The notes: a model not told the origin generated them from the sequence alone. A stretch of 64,000 nucleotides of DNA from Rhizobium sp. (GCA_019739215.1 JAHHDR010000041.1:62001-126000); one strand, 5' to 3'; shown: positions 1-8,859, counted from the first letter of the stretch. Numbers and translations: made by a program.

Positions 1-586
1 CGTCGACGGCGCGCGCCGCAATCACCGAGATCTCCCGGTCGAAGGCGATGAAACTCTCCAGGATCAGCGGCACAGCGCCGAGCGCGTCATAGGCCCCTGC
101 CGCATCGTCGCCGGCGCGGAAGACCTTCTGTCCCTTGCCGTCATAGCCGAGCCGCCGGGTCTTCAGCACGCCCGCGCCACCGAATTCCGCGAGCGCCGTC
201 TCGAGATCCACCTGACTGTCCACGGCGCGAAAACCGGCTGTGCGGATGCCGCAATCATTGAGGAAGGTCTTCTCGGCAAGACGGTCCTGCGCCACTTCGA
301 GCGCCCGCGGCGGCGGATAGACCGGCCTTCGGTCCGCCAGGAAGCGGGCGGCGGCGACGGGGACATTCTCGAACTCGTAGGTGATGACGTCGCAGGCATC
401 GGCGAGTTCGGCAAGTGCCGCCTCGTCGTCATAGGCCGCGACGATCTGACGGTTGGCGAGTTGCAGCGCGGGGCAGTCGGCCTGCGGCTCCAGGATGATG
501 GTGCGGAAATTGAGGCGGCTCGCGGCCATCGCCAGCATGCGGCCGAGCTGGCCGCCGCCGATGATTCCGATCGTCTTGTCAGTCAT
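1..586 (-). CDS. purK: N5-carboxyaminoimidazole ribonucleotide synthase PurK (partial, C-terminus outside window)
   Basis: PurK converts AIR, ATP and bicarbonate to N5-CAIR in cytoplasmic de novo purine synthesis. About 195 N-terminal residues are visible. The protein opens with a glycine-rich nucleotide-binding loop (IGIIGGGQLGRM) and continues into the ATP-grasp region with VITYEFENVP and LKTRRLGYDGKG, all typical of PurK. The ATG at 586 directly abuts the purE stop codon, so the pair is translationally coupled. The gene runs off the left edge; a full PurK is about 350-400 residues. Family assignment is firm. Confidence 0.95.
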   Translation of the reverse strand, partial: MTDKTIGIIGGGQLGRMLAMAASRLNFRTIILEPQADCPALQLANRQIVAAYDDEAALAELADACDVITYEFENVPVAAARFLADRRPVYPPPRALEVAQDRLAEKTFLNDCGIRTAGFRAVDSQVDLETALAEFGGAGVLKTRRLGYDGKGQKVFRAGDDAAGAYDALGAVPLILESFIAFDREISVIAARAVD

Positions 587-1081
587 TTATGTATCCACGG
601 GGTAGTCGGCGACCGAGGCAGTCTGCTCCTCGCGCCAGGTGTCGAGCCGGTCGGCCAGGTCGTCATCGCCGAGCGCCAGGACGGCCGCGGCGAGAAGTGC
701 GGCATTGATGGCGCCGGCCCGGCCGATGGCGAGCGTTCCCACCGGAATGCCGGCCGGCATCTGCACGATAGACAGCAGGCTATCCTTTCCAGACAGCGCC
801 TTGGACTGCACCGGCACGCCGAAGACCGGCAGCGGCGTCATCGCGGCCGCCATGCCGGGAAGGTGCGCGGCGCCGCCGGCACCTGCAATGATGACCTTGA
901 AGCCTTCATCACGCGCCGATCGTGCAAAATTGAACAGTCGCTCGGGCGTGCGATGTGCCGAAATGATCCGCGCTTCATAGGCGATTTCCAGCGCATCGAG
1001 CGTGTCGGCGGCGTTCTTCATCGTCTCCCAGTCGGACTGGCTGCCCATGATGATGGCAACGGGAGGTTTCGAAAACCGCAT
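587..1081 (-). CDS. purE: 5-(carboxyamino)imidazole ribonucleotide mutase PurE
   Basis: PurE moves the carboxyl group of N5-CAIR to give CAIR, the step after PurK. The 164-residue protein has the class I PurE hallmarks: the N-terminal [12 protein letters not shown] loop, the SAHRTPER active-site histidine segment around residue 45, and [12 protein letters not shown] in the middle. The length fits the family. The order on the minus strand is DUF465 gene, purE, purK, with a 15-base gap before purE and no gap before purK, which indicates one operon. Confidence 0.97.
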   Translation of the reverse strand: MRFSKPPVAIIMGSQSDWETMKNAADTLDALEIAYEARIISAHRTPERLFNFARSARDEGFKVIIAGAGGAAHLPGMAAAMTPLPVFGVPVQSKALSGKDSLLSIVQMPAGIPVGTLAIGRAGAINAALLAAAVLALGDDDLADRLDTWREEQTASVADYPVDT

Positions 1082-1096
1082 GGTCAGGGCCTTTCG

Positions 1097-1300
1097 TCAG
1101 GCGATGATATCAGGGATGATCTGATCTTCGATCTGGGACAGCTTGTCCTTGATTGCCAGCTTCTTCTTCTTCATGCGCTGGATCCGCAACGCATCGCAGC
1201 CGGTGGCGATCATGGCGTTGATGGCAACATCGTAGTCTTCGTGCTCCTGCCTGAGGCGCGCTGCCGATAAACGCAATTCTGCCTGGTCCTGGTCTGGCAT
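1097..1300 (-). CDS. DUF465 (YdcH-like) small coiled-coil protein
   Basis: This 67-residue charged protein is predicted to be almost entirely helical. It contains the characteristic DUF465 run of lysines after an RIQRM segment (MKKKKLAIKDKL), as in YdcH-type proteins of alphaproteobacteria. The molecular role of the family is not established. It lies 15 bases upstream of purE on the same strand and may share its transcript. A second DUF465 gene lies divergently at 1521. Confidence 0.85.
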   Translation of the reverse strand: MPDQDQAELRLSAARLRQEHEDYDVAINAMIATGCDALRIQRMKKKKLAIKDKLSQIEDQIIPDIIA

Positions 1301-1520
1301 TCCGTTCCTGTCCCCGTATCCCGAAGGCGCCGCGATTTCCCCGCGCGCCGCGCCGTCATCGATTTGCTCCTATCACATTCAAGCGCTTCACGGGAAGTTT
1401 TCCTTTCGCGGGAATTCTTCTTCGACAAACACTAATTTACGTGGCACACTTTGCCTGTTGCAGCCTGAGACATCCGACGGGTGGATGGTCGGATGTGGGC
1501 ACTATCGGAAGGAATGACAT

Positions 1521-1697
1521 ATGACCATTGAGGCTCATATCGAAACGCTCGAGAAGAAGCACGGAGCACTTGAACAACAACTCCATTCTGCAATGTTGCA
1601 TCCCTCAACCGGCGACACCGAGATCGCGGAACTCAAGAGACAGAAGCTCAAGGTGAAAGACCAGATCGAGCGCCTTCGCAGCCAGACACACCACTAA
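1521..1697 (+). CDS. DUF465 (YdcH-like) small protein, second copy
   Basis: This is a 58-residue protein starting MTIEAHIETLEKKHGALEQQ and ending RLRSQTHH. The KRQKLKVKDQIERL segment matches the lysine-rich DUF465 core of the divergent gene at 1097-1300. A GGAA ribosome-binding element lies about ten bases before the ATG. The 220-bp space between the two divergent DUF465 genes must hold both promoters. Function is unknown; the family assignment rests on the shared helix and lysine pattern. Confidence 0.8.
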   Translation: MTIEAHIETLEKKHGALEQQLHSAMLHPSTGDTEIAELKRQKLKVKDQIERLRSQTHH

Positions 1698-1827
1698 TTC
1701 CACATCAATTTGCAGTGACCACCGGCCGTTGGCCACGATCCCGCCGAGAACGACCACTCATGCGGCGGAGACGGGGCCAGCGGCCGATTTGATCGCTGCG
1801 GGCGGATAGCCCCGACGCTGCGGCGCC

Positions 1828-2085
1828 TCAGGTCCAGAACTGATCCAGCCAGAACCCCAATTTCCTGAAACCCTGCGGGTTGATCGAATAGATCCGTCTC
1901 GTCCCTTCCGAGGTGACGGAGACGAGATGATTGTCGAGCAGGGCCTTGAGGTGCTGCGACACCGCCGGGCGCGAAACCGGCAGCATGGCCGCCAGTTCGT
2001 TAACGGTCCTGGGCGAGCGCCGAAGCTCCTCCAGCAGGAAGCGGCGATTCGGATCGGAGATGGCGGCGAAGGGATCCACACTCAT
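1828..2085 (-). CDS. ArsR-family winged-helix transcriptional regulator
   Basis: This is a compact 85-residue repressor-type protein. The N-terminus (SVDPFAAISDPNRRFLLEEL) and the recognition helix region (LPVSRPAVSQHLKALLDNHL) are classic ArsR/SmtB features. It lacks the cysteine metal-binding motif of ArsR proper, so the effector is not obvious. It lies 81 bp downstream of the TSUP permease gene on the same strand, which suggests it controls that gene. The C-terminus is short compared with many ArsR proteins (about 100 residues). Confidence 0.88.
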   Translation of the reverse strand: MSVDPFAAISDPNRRFLLEELRRSPRTVNELAAMLPVSRPAVSQHLKALLDNHLVSVTSEGTRRIYSINPQGFRKLGFWLDQFWT

Positions 2086-2106
2086 GTTCGGACGCTAAGC
2101 CAGAGC

Positions 2107-2120
2107 TTGACATTCGACAA
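2107..2120. promoter_or_regulatory. Candidate ArsR operator (near-palindrome)
   Basis: TTGAC-ATTC-GACAA is an imperfect inverted repeat 22 bases upstream of the ArsR gene start, between it and the TSUP gene. One base pair in each arm is mismatched. It is a plausible autoregulatory operator, assigned only by position and symmetry. Confidence 0.25.
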
Positions 2121-2166
2121 GTGGGTTTTGTGCGGCGCAAGCAAGATTTCGCAATGCACCATCAAC

Positions 2167-2940
2167 TCAGAGTGTCATTGCGACCAGAGGCCGCAGCCCG
2201 TCCCAGGCGAGCTTCAATCCGGCCAGCAGCAGCATTCCGTACATCCAGGGATAAAACACCTCGATACGCATGCGCTTGACCACGGCGGCGCCCGCGAGCG
2301 TGGCGAGCAGCGCGACCGGAGCCAGCATGGCCGACGTCTGGAGATTGCCGACGCTCAACAGCCCCAACATGTAATAGGGCGGCAGCTTCAATGCGTTGAT
2401 GATCGCGAAGAAGCGCACCGCGGTGCCGGTATATTCCTTGGGCGACAGTTTCAGCGGCAGGGCATAGACCTGATAGGGTGCGCCGCCGGCATGGGCGATG
2501 AAGCTGCCATATCCCGAAAGCGTGCTCCAGATTGTGGCTCGGACGGGCTCGTTCCGGCGCGGAGGCCTGTCGACATTGCCGGCAAGATACCGGTTGTAGA
2601 AATACCGCCCCGTGAAACTCAGCGCGACGATCCCGATCAGGAGCCGCATCACATAGTCAGGAACGACATAGAAGGTCGTCCAGCCGATGGCGATGCCGAT
2701 CAGCGCCCCCGGAAGTACGAACATCAAGGTCTGCCTGTTCCAGTGCGCGCGCCATGTCCAGAGTGCAATGATGTCCATCACCACGAGGATGGGCAGCAGA
2801 ATGGCCGCCGCCTGCACCGACGGCATCACGAAGGACAGGATCGGGACGCCGAGCAGGCCGAGCACGTCGCCCATGCCTCCCTTTCCGAATCCGACCAGAA
2901 TCACCGCGAGCACGGCGACGATGTAGAAAGTGGCGTCCAT
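2167..2940 (-). CDS. TauE/SafE (TSUP) family sulfite-exporter-like permease
   Basis: This 257-residue inner-membrane protein begins MDATFYIVAVLAVILVGFGK and consists almost wholly of hydrophobic helices, about seven or eight in number. The early GFGKGGMGD segment and the later YGSFIAHAGGAPYQVY segment are typical of the TSUP family, which exports sulfite, sulfoacetate or related organosulfur anions. The start at 2940 was chosen because a longer open frame upstream antisense to the ThiE-like gene has no family similarity. An ArsR gene follows. The substrate cannot be told from sequence. Confidence 0.88.
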   Translation of the reverse strand: MDATFYIVAVLAVILVGFGKGGMGDVLGLLGVPILSFVMPSVQAAAILLPILVVMDIIALWTWRAHWNRQTLMFVLPGALIGIAIGWTTFYVVPDYVMRLLIGIVALSFTGRYFYNRYLAGNVDRPPRRNEPVRATIWSTLSGYGSFIAHAGGAPYQVYALPLKLSPKEYTGTAVRFFAIINALKLPPYYMLGLLSVGNLQTSAMLAPVALLATLAGAAVVKRMRIEVFYPWMYGMLLLAGLKLAWDGLRPLVAMTL

Positions 2941-3066
2941 TGGAGTTATGACCTTGAGATGGTTGATCCGCGAGACGTCAAGGTCTATCGGACAGGGCAT
3001 GAGGTGGGAGGCCGACCTTATCGCCCTCCAGCGCATGGGAAAAGCCGCTTTCAATGGGAACTGACG

Positions 3067-3720
3067 ATGTCTAAGAATGAAGAGCGCCTGAGACTGGTGC
3101 TGGTGGCGCCCGAAAGCGACGACGCAGATGCCGTGGCGCGCATGATCGGCGAGGCGCTGAAAGGCGGAGACGTCGCCTCGGTCATCCTTCCGCAATATGA
3201 CATGGACGACACGCGGTTCCAGAAACTGGCCGAGCAGGTCGTGCCGGTGATCCAGCAGGCGGGTGCGGCAGCGCTGATATCGGGCGACAGCCGGGTGGCA
3301 GGTCGCGCGAGGGCCGATGGCCTGCACATCGCCGGCGGCGTCGAGCAGCTCGGAGAGGCGATCGAGAAGCACGCGCCCAAGTTCATCGTCGGCGGGGGCA
3401 ACGCACAGGAACGGCACCGGGCGCTGGAGATCGGCGATCTGCAGCCGGATTACATCTTCTTCGGCAAGCTCGATGGCGACATCAAGCCGGAGGCGCATCC
3501 GAAAAACCTTGCGCTCGCCGAATGGTGGGCATCGATGGTGGAAATCCCCTGCATTGTCATGGGTGGCACCGACCCCGCGTCCGCGCTGGCCATCGCCGAG
3601 ACCGGCGCGGAATTCGCCGCACTCCGTCTTGCGGTCTTCGCCGAACCGGGCCGCGCGGCCGCAATCGTGCAGGAGGTCAATGCACTTCTTGACCAAAAAG
3701 CGCCACGCTTGGGGTCATAA
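3067..3720 (+). CDS. Thiamine phosphate synthase family (ThiE/TenI-like) protein
   Basis: This 217-residue protein is a TIM-barrel of the ThiE/TenI group. The segment ARADGLHIAGGVEQLGEA aligns with the ThiE region around HLGQED, and IPCIVMGGTDPASALAIAE aligns with the C-terminal phosphate-binding IGG loop. The early glutamine-arginine-lysine pyrophosphate site of true ThiE is not recognisable; the equivalent stretch reads ILPQYDMDDTRFQK. No other thiamine genes are nearby. It may be a catalytically altered paralog. It is followed after 8 bases by the Sel1 gene. Confidence 0.8.
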   Translation: MSKNEERLRLVLVAPESDDADAVARMIGEALKGGDVASVILPQYDMDDTRFQKLAEQVVPVIQQAGAAALISGDSRVAGRARADGLHIAGGVEQLGEAIEKHAPKFIVGGGNAQERHRALEIGDLQPDYIFFGKLDGDIKPEAHPKNLALAEWWASMVEIPCIVMGGTDPASALAIAETGAEFAALRLAVFAEPGRAAAIVQEVNALLDQKAPRLGS

Positions 3721-3728
3721 GAAGGATC

Positions 3729-4898
3729 ATGCGAAGAATCGGGGACTGGATTTCGATCATCTTGTGCGCCGGCCTGGCCATGGCTGTTGCGGCCCCCGCG
3801 CGTGCCGATGACACGGCGGATGACACGGCCAGCAACAGCGCCAAGGCCGCGGAGATCCTGCGCAAGCGGCTCGAGGGCGATACCGACAGCGGCAGGTTGC
3901 AGAAGAAGGACCGCCGACTGGCCCCCGGCATTTCCGAGGGACAGACCGTCCTGACTTCGCCGGTCGAGGATCCCGCGGCGCAATCACCATCCGAGGGGCT
4001 CACTCTGCTGCAGCGCATGGGGCAATCGTTGCCCGACCTACCGCCCGCCAAGCCGTTCGACGGCAAGGTCGACGAGGCCTATGGCGCCTTCCAGCGCGGG
4101 CTCTTCCTGTCGGCGCTCAACATTGCCCTGCCGAAGGCGCAGCTGGGCGACGCCGCGGCGCAAACGCTGGTGGCCGAACTCATGAACAACGGGCTGGGCG
4201 TGCGGCGCAATCCGACCGATGCCGCCTTCTGGTACGAACAGGCCGCACGGGCGGGCGACGCCAACGCGCAGTACAAATACGCCCTCATGCTGCTGACCGG
4301 CGACGGCGTGAAGCAGGACAAGAAGGCCGCCGACGAGATGATGCGCAAGGCCGCCGAAGGCGGCAGCCGCGAGGCGCAGTTCAACGTGGCGCAGATCATG
4401 GTGGCGGCCGAGCCCGGCGACAAGGGGCTCAAGCAGGCCCTGCCCTATTACGAAAGAGCCGCCAGCCGGGGGGTACCCGATGCCCAGTACGCCCTCTCGC
4501 AACTCTACTACCACATGGACCTGCCACGGGAGAAACGGCAGGAGGCGCGCGACTGGCTGCTGAAGGCGGCGCTCGCCGGCTACGACACCGCCCAATACGA
4601 CATGGCGATGTGGCTGATCAACGGCGTGGGCGGCGAGCGGAACTACGAGCAGGGTTTCCGCTGGATGAACATCGCCGCCAATCGCGGTCACGTCGTGGCG
4701 CAGAACAGGCTCGCCAAGCTCTATGTCAACGCGATCGGCACCCCACCAGACCCGGTCGAGGCGACGAAATGGTACGTGGTCTCCCGCAAGGCGGGCCTTG
4801 CGGATCTCGAACTCGAGGATTTCTTCCTCGGCATCGACGAAGCGACCCAGAAGGAAGGCATTGCCCGCGCCGATGCATTCATGGCGCGGCGTGGTTGA
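3729..4898 (+). CDS. Secreted Sel1-like repeat (TPR) protein
   Basis: The 389-residue protein has an N-terminal signal peptide (ISIILCAGLAMAVAAPARAD), then a low-complexity polar region to about residue 110. Seven or so Sel1-type helical repeats follow, for example AAFWYEQAARAGDANAQYKY and ALPYYERAASRGVPDAQYAL. Such proteins act as periplasmic adaptor scaffolds; rhizobial ExoR is one of this class, but this is longer and not ExoR. It starts 8 bases after the ThiE-like gene, suggesting cotranscription. The partner is unknown. Confidence 0.88.
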   Translation: MRRIGDWISIILCAGLAMAVAAPARADDTADDTASNSAKAAEILRKRLEGDTDSGRLQKKDRRLAPGISEGQTVLTSPVEDPAAQSPSEGLTLLQRMGQSLPDLPPAKPFDGKVDEAYGAFQRGLFLSALNIALPKAQLGDAAAQTLVAELMNNGLGVRRNPTDAAFWYEQAARAGDANAQYKYALMLLTGDGVKQDKKAADEMMRKAAEGGSREAQFNVAQIMVAAEPGDKGLKQALPYYERAASRGVPDAQYALSQLYYHMDLPREKRQEARDWLLKAALAGYDTAQYDMAMWLINGVGGERNYEQGFRWMNIAANRGHVVAQNRLAKLYVNAIGTPPDPVEATKWYVVSRKAGLADLELEDFFLGIDEATQKEGIARADAFMARRG

Positions 4899-4957
4899 GT
4901 ACCAGGGTTGAGCGCCTTGCTTGAGGACTGGGGTTGAGCGCTGGGGTTGAACCCTGG
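4893..4957 (+). repeat. Short imperfect GGTTGA repeats at the 3' end of the Sel1 gene
   Basis: Copies of GGTTGA start at about 4893, 4906, 4932 and 4945, two of them within the longer unit GGGTTGAGCGC. The first copy supplies the stop codon of the Sel1-repeat gene. Spacing is roughly 13 bases or twice that. It looks like a small slippage-derived array. Confidence 0.55.
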
Positions 4958-5098
4958 CAAGGCCGAGCCGATATCGCTTGAAAAACTCCGGTTTTTGTGG
5001 TCTTGAGGCGCCAATTCGGCCCATGGCATGCCATCGGGCGCATCTCCCCGCTTCACGGCCCCGTCTGGGGCCGCTTCGATTTTTGAAGGAACAGACCC

Positions 5099-5899
5099 AT
5101 GGCCCGCTCGGCCCTTTTGAATGTCATGGTCCAGGCCGCACTCAAGGCCGGCAAGTCGCTCAGCCGTGATTTCGGCGAAGTGCAGAACCTGCAGGTTTCG
5201 CTCAAGGGGCCCGGCAACTACGTGAGCCAGGCCGACCGCAAGGCGGAGAAGATCGTGCGGGAGGAGCTTCTCAAGGCGCGCCCCACCTATGGCTTCCTCG
5301 GCGAGGAAAGCGAGGAGATCGTGGGCACCGACGGCGCGCATCGCTGGATCGTCGACCCACTCGACGGCACGACCAACTTCCTGCACGGCATCCCGCTTTT
5401 CGGGACGTCGATCGCGCTGGAGCGCTCGGGCGAGATCGTCGCCGGCGTCATCTACAATCCCGCGACGGACGACCTCTTCACGGCAGAACGTGGCGGCGGT
5501 GCCTTCGTCAATGATCGCCGCCTGCGTGTCTCCGGCCGCAAGAACCTTTCCGACAGCGTGATCGGATGCGGCGTGCCGCATCTTGGCGGTCGCCAGCACG
5601 GCCGCTTCCTCGTCCAGCTCCGGCATGTGATGGGCGAAGTCGCCGGCATCCGCCGCCTGGGTTCGCCCTCCCTCGACCTGGCCTATGTTGCGGCGGGTCG
5701 TTTCGACGGTTTCTGGGAAGAATACCTGTCGCCATGGGACGTCGCCGCCGGCACGCTCCTCATCCGGGAAGCGGGCGGCTTCGTGTCCGACCTTTCGGGC
5801 GGCAATGATTTCATCGAGGGCGGCTCGATCGTTGCGGGCAACGAGCACATCCACAAGGCGCTGGTCGAGGTTGCCAACAGGCCGATACCCAAGGCCTGA
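5099..5899 (+). CDS. suhB: Inositol monophosphatase family protein (SuhB-type)
   Basis: This is a 266-residue lithium-sensitive-type Mg-dependent phosphatase that hydrolyses inositol-1-phosphate or a related sugar phosphate. The metal-binding motif WIVDPLDGTTNFLHG is around residue 85, preceded by FLGEESEE, and the second motif WDVAAGTLLIREAGG is near residue 215. All metal-ligand acidic residues appear present. A GAAGGA Shine-Dalgarno sequence lies 9-14 bases before the ATG. In many bacteria SuhB also affects rRNA transcription antitermination; that role cannot be judged here. Confidence 0.93.
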   Translation: MARSALLNVMVQAALKAGKSLSRDFGEVQNLQVSLKGPGNYVSQADRKAEKIVREELLKARPTYGFLGEESEEIVGTDGAHRWIVDPLDGTTNFLHGIPLFGTSIALERSGEIVAGVIYNPATDDLFTAERGGGAFVNDRRLRVSGRKNLSDSVIGCGVPHLGGRQHGRFLVQLRHVMGEVAGIRRLGSPSLDLAYVAAGRFDGFWEEYLSPWDVAAGTLLIREAGGFVSDLSGGNDFIEGGSIVAGNEHIHKALVEVANRPIPKA

Positions 5900-5911
5900 T
5901 GGCGATGCCCG

Positions 5912-6124
5912 CTACATCATGAGCGCGGTTTTCCGGCTCATGCAGCCGGAATAGCCCTGCTTGACGGCGGTCTTGTCCATCTCGCTCCGGGTTGTCGTCG
6001 AACTGGTCGTTGCCGGATCGATATAGGTCATGCCCGCGGCATCATCGGTCTTTGGGGCATCTTCGGCGAGTGCGGGCATGGCGAACGCGGCCACAAGCGC
6101 CGCTATAAGCACTGTCGTCTTCAT
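5912..6124 (-). CDS. Small secreted hypothetical protein
   Basis: This 70-residue protein has a clear signal peptide (MKTTVLIAALVAAFAMPALA, cleavage before EDAPKT), followed by a short threonine- and serine-rich mature part with one cysteine. The start at 6124 is favoured by a GAGGAG ribosome-binding site seven bases upstream, rather than a longer version from 6148. It converges with suhB with only 12 bases between them. No domain is recognised; it is probably a periplasmic protein of about 5 kDa. Confidence 0.7.
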   Translation of the reverse strand: MKTTVLIAALVAAFAMPALAEDAPKTDDAAGMTYIDPATTSSTTTRSEMDKTAVKQGYSGCMSRKTALMM

Positions 6125-6356
6125 CGCTGTTCTCCTCTCGATCGCCACGGCAATGCGACGATCGCGGTAAAATTCTGCGCCAATCTCGAGAAAAGGCCAG
6201 TCACCTTTGCGTGAGCCCCGGGACGGCGGACGCCCACAAACCTGCCCGCAAAGCTGAACCCCAGCTGAACGGAAGGTTCAGGGCGCGTTCGGGTCGGCCA
6301 TGGTTTCATGATCCCATGATCGGAGAGATGTTGCAGGCCGATCTGATGGGGCCGAG

Positions 6357-6644
6357 ATGCAAACCTACTTCTATGATATTCACTGGGACCGGGAAACGCT
6401 TGTTGACGACGAGGGCACCAGCCATTTCGACGATGGCTCGGCGATCTACTATGCCCGGGTGGTGGCGAGCAGGATTGCCCGCTGCGGCAAGGGCGAGAGG
6501 GTGAGGGTCCATGTTCGCGACGCGCGGGGCCGCCTGCTCTCGATCCAGTGCCCCGGCCCGCTCAGTGCACTCAGCGAGCGGCAGGCGCAGATTCGCAGCA
6601 TTGTCGAGCGCGATGCCGCACGGCAGGAAACCGCAGCCGGCTGA
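6357..6644 (+). CDS. DUF6894-like small protein
   Basis: The 95-residue protein begins MQTYFYDIHWDRETLVDDEG, matching the start pattern of rhizobial DUF6894 proteins (a Y-F-x-D-h-x(n)-D-x-E-G motif). It goes on with a helical segment (AIYYARVVASRIARCGKG) and a strand-rich part (VRVHVRDARGRLLS). Function of the family is unknown. It ends one base before the stop of the convergent ABC transporter gene. Confidence 0.7.
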   Translation: MQTYFYDIHWDRETLVDDEGTSHFDDGSAIYYARVVASRIARCGKGERVRVHVRDARGRLLSIQCPGPLSALSERQAQIRSIVERDAARQETAAG

Positions 6645-6645
6645 G

Positions 6646-8442
6646 CTATTTCGCAAGCCTCAGATGCCGGCCGGTATCGATCCCGAACTGCAGGCTCGCA
6701 AGTCGGGCATAGATTCCGCCTTTTTCGATCAGGGTCTGATGCGTGCCTTCCTCGACGATCACGCCATCGTCCAGCACGAGGATCCTGTCCGCCTTGAGCA
6801 CCGTCGCCAGCCGGTGGGCGATGACGATCGTTGTCCGTCCTTCCATCAATCCGTCGAGCGCCGTCTGGACCAGCGTCTCGCTTTCGGCATCGAGCGCGGA
6901 GGTCGCCTCGTCGAGCAGAAGGATCGGCGCATTGCGCAGGATCGCGCGGGCAATGGCGATCCGCTGGCGCTGACCGCCCGAGAGCATGACGCCACGCTCG
7001 CCGACTTCGGTGTCATAGCCCTGTTCCAGGCGCCGGATGAATTCGTCGGCATGCGCCGACCGCGCCGCGGCCTCGACATCCGCACGCGATGCGCCCGGCG
7101 CGCCGAAGGCGATGTTGTCATGCACCGAGGTGGCAAAGACGGTCACATCCTGCGGCACGATGGCGATGCGGGCGCGCAAGGCTTCCGGGTCGGCCTGCCT
7201 GATGTCGTCGCCATCGACCAGGACGCGGCCGGAGTCCGGATCATAGTAGCGCAACAGCAGCGAGAAGATCGTTGTCTTGCCGGCACCGGAGGCCCCGACG
7301 ATGGCGACGCGCTCGCCGGGGCTCACGGTCAGTTGCAGGCCCTTGAGCGCCGACATGCCCGGCCGGGTCGGATAGGAGAACTGGACCTTGTCGAACTCTA
7401 CCTTGCCCTTAGCTGGAAGCGGCAGCGAAATCGGATGGGCGGGAGCGGCGATCGCGGGCTTTTCGTGAAGCAACTCGATCAGCCGCGAGGCGGCGCCCGA
7501 GGCCTGGCTGAGTTCGCTCCACACTTCCGAGAGCGCGCCGAGAGAGCCAGCAGCCAGCACGGAATAGATCAGGAACTGGCTCAGCGTGCCCGGGGTGATG
7601 GTGCCTTCCAGCACGCCCCGCGCGCCGAACCAGAGCACGGCGACGACGCTGCCGAAGATCATCGTTATGGCGAAACCGGTGAGCCAGGCACGTTGCCGCG
7701 TCGAGGCACGGGCGGCCTGGTAGGCGCTTTCGGCGGCATCGGAGAAGCGCCTGTTGGCCTCGCCGACGCTGTTGAAGGCCTGCACGGTGCGGATGGCGCC
7801 GATCGCCTCGGAAGCATAGGCCGAGGCCTTTGCCAGCTTGTCCTGTGCCTCGCGCGACCGGCGGCGCACCGAGCGGCCGAAACCGACCAGCGGAAAGACG
7901 ATGAGCGGAATGGCGATCAGCACCAACGACGACAATCCCGGGCTCGTGTAGATCATCATGCCGATGGCGCCAAGACAGAGGATCATGTTGCGCAGTGCGA
8001 CCGATGCCGTCGCGCCCACCGCCGACTTGATCTGGACGGTGTCCGCCGTCAGTCGCGAGACGATCTCGCCGGTCTGGTTGACATCGAAGAAGGATGGCGA
8101 GAGGCGCGTGATCTGCGAAAAGACGTCACGGCGCAGGTCCGCCACGATGCGCTCGCCCAGCGTGATGACGAAGTAATAGCGCAGCGCCGACGCCATCGCG
8201 AGGATCACGGCGAGGATCATCAGCATGATGAAATAGGTATTGATGAAGGCGGAATCTGCCGCCACGAACCCGTGGTCGATCATCCGCCGCACCGCGGTGG
8301 GCAGAATGAGCGTCGTGATCGCCGCCAGAAGCAGGAAGACGCAGGCGCCGCCCGCCAGGAAGCGGTAGCGGAGAATATAGGGGACGAGGTGAGCCAGCGG
8401 CCTCAAGGTGCTGTCCTGGCCAGTGCCTGTATCTGCCGCCAC
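6646..8442 (-). CDS. MsbA-like ABC exporter (fused permease and ATPase)
   Basis: This half-transporter has an N-terminal six-helix membrane domain and a C-terminal ATPase. The ATPase shows Walker A (VGASGAGKTT), Q-loop (IVPQDVTVFA), signature (LSGGQRQRIAIARA), Walker B (ILLLDEATSALD) and the H-loop (IVIAHRL). Homodimers of this class flip lipids or export drugs across the inner membrane. The start chosen is GTG at 8442 because a GGAG site lies 8 bases upstream (598 residues, the usual length). An ATG at 8532 would add 30 residues without a good ribosome-binding site. The gene is divergent from rpmE. Confidence 0.88.
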   Translation of the reverse strand: MAADTGTGQDSTLRPLAHLVPYILRYRFLAGGACVFLLLAAITTLILPTAVRRMIDHGFVAADSAFINTYFIMLMILAVILAMASALRYYFVITLGERIVADLRRDVFSQITRLSPSFFDVNQTGEIVSRLTADTVQIKSAVGATASVALRNMILCLGAIGMMIYTSPGLSSLVLIAIPLIVFPLVGFGRSVRRRSREAQDKLAKASAYASEAIGAIRTVQAFNSVGEANRRFSDAAESAYQAARASTRQRAWLTGFAITMIFGSVVAVLWFGARGVLEGTITPGTLSQFLIYSVLAAGSLGALSEVWSELSQASGAASRLIELLHEKPAIAAPAHPISLPLPAKGKVEFDKVQFSYPTRPGMSALKGLQLTVSPGERVAIVGASGAGKTTIFSLLLRYYDPDSGRVLVDGDDIRQADPEALRARIAIVPQDVTVFATSVHDNIAFGAPGASRADVEAAARSAHADEFIRRLEQGYDTEVGERGVMLSGGQRQRIAIARAILRNAPILLLDEATSALDAESETLVQTALDGLMEGRTTIVIAHRLATVLKADRILVLDDGVIVEEGTHQTLIEKGGIYARLASLQFGIDTGRHLRLAK

Positions 8443-8637
8443 GATCAACGCTCCGTTCGCTGGTTCAGGGCGTGCGAATCTCGCGTTCCGGCCCTTGTTA
8501 TCTCGAAATGCTTCATGTATAGGCCTCGCCATCAAACGAAGCCGTGGTCCAGTGCGGACTGCGGCTTCATTTATTCGTTTGGCTCCGGCGCCGCAAGCCA
8601 TTGCGGCAAAAGACCACTGTGACGGCAGGACATAGTC

Positions 8638-8859
8638 ATGAGAGACAAGATTCATCCCGACTATCACATGATCAAGGTGGTCATGACCGATGGTACCGAA
8701 TACGAGACACGTTCGACCTGGGGCACCGAAGGCGCGGTCATGAACCTCGACATTGACCCGCAGTCGCATCCGGCCTGGACCGGCGGCAACCAGCAGATGC
8801 TGGACCGCGGCGGCCGCGTCTCGAAGTTCAACAAGCGCTTCTCCGGCCTCGGCATCTGA
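8638..8859 (+). CDS. rpmE: 50S ribosomal protein L31
   Basis: The 73-residue protein starts [20 protein letters not shown] and ends NKRFSGLGI, both typical of alphaproteobacterial L31. It lacks the CxxC zinc motif, so it belongs to the zinc-free form. It is a component of the large ribosomal subunit at the intersubunit bridge. It is a single-gene unit followed by a strong terminator at 8916. Confidence 0.96.
   Translation: MRDKIHPDYHMIKVVMTDGTEYETRSTWGTEGAVMNLDIDPQSHPAWTGGNQQMLDRGGRVSKFNKRFSGLGI

Noticed and set aside
2941-3696. N-terminal extension of the TSUP permease to a 509-residue protein
   Set aside because: The added part is antisense to the ThiE-like gene and has no membrane or domain features; the permease proper starts at 2940.
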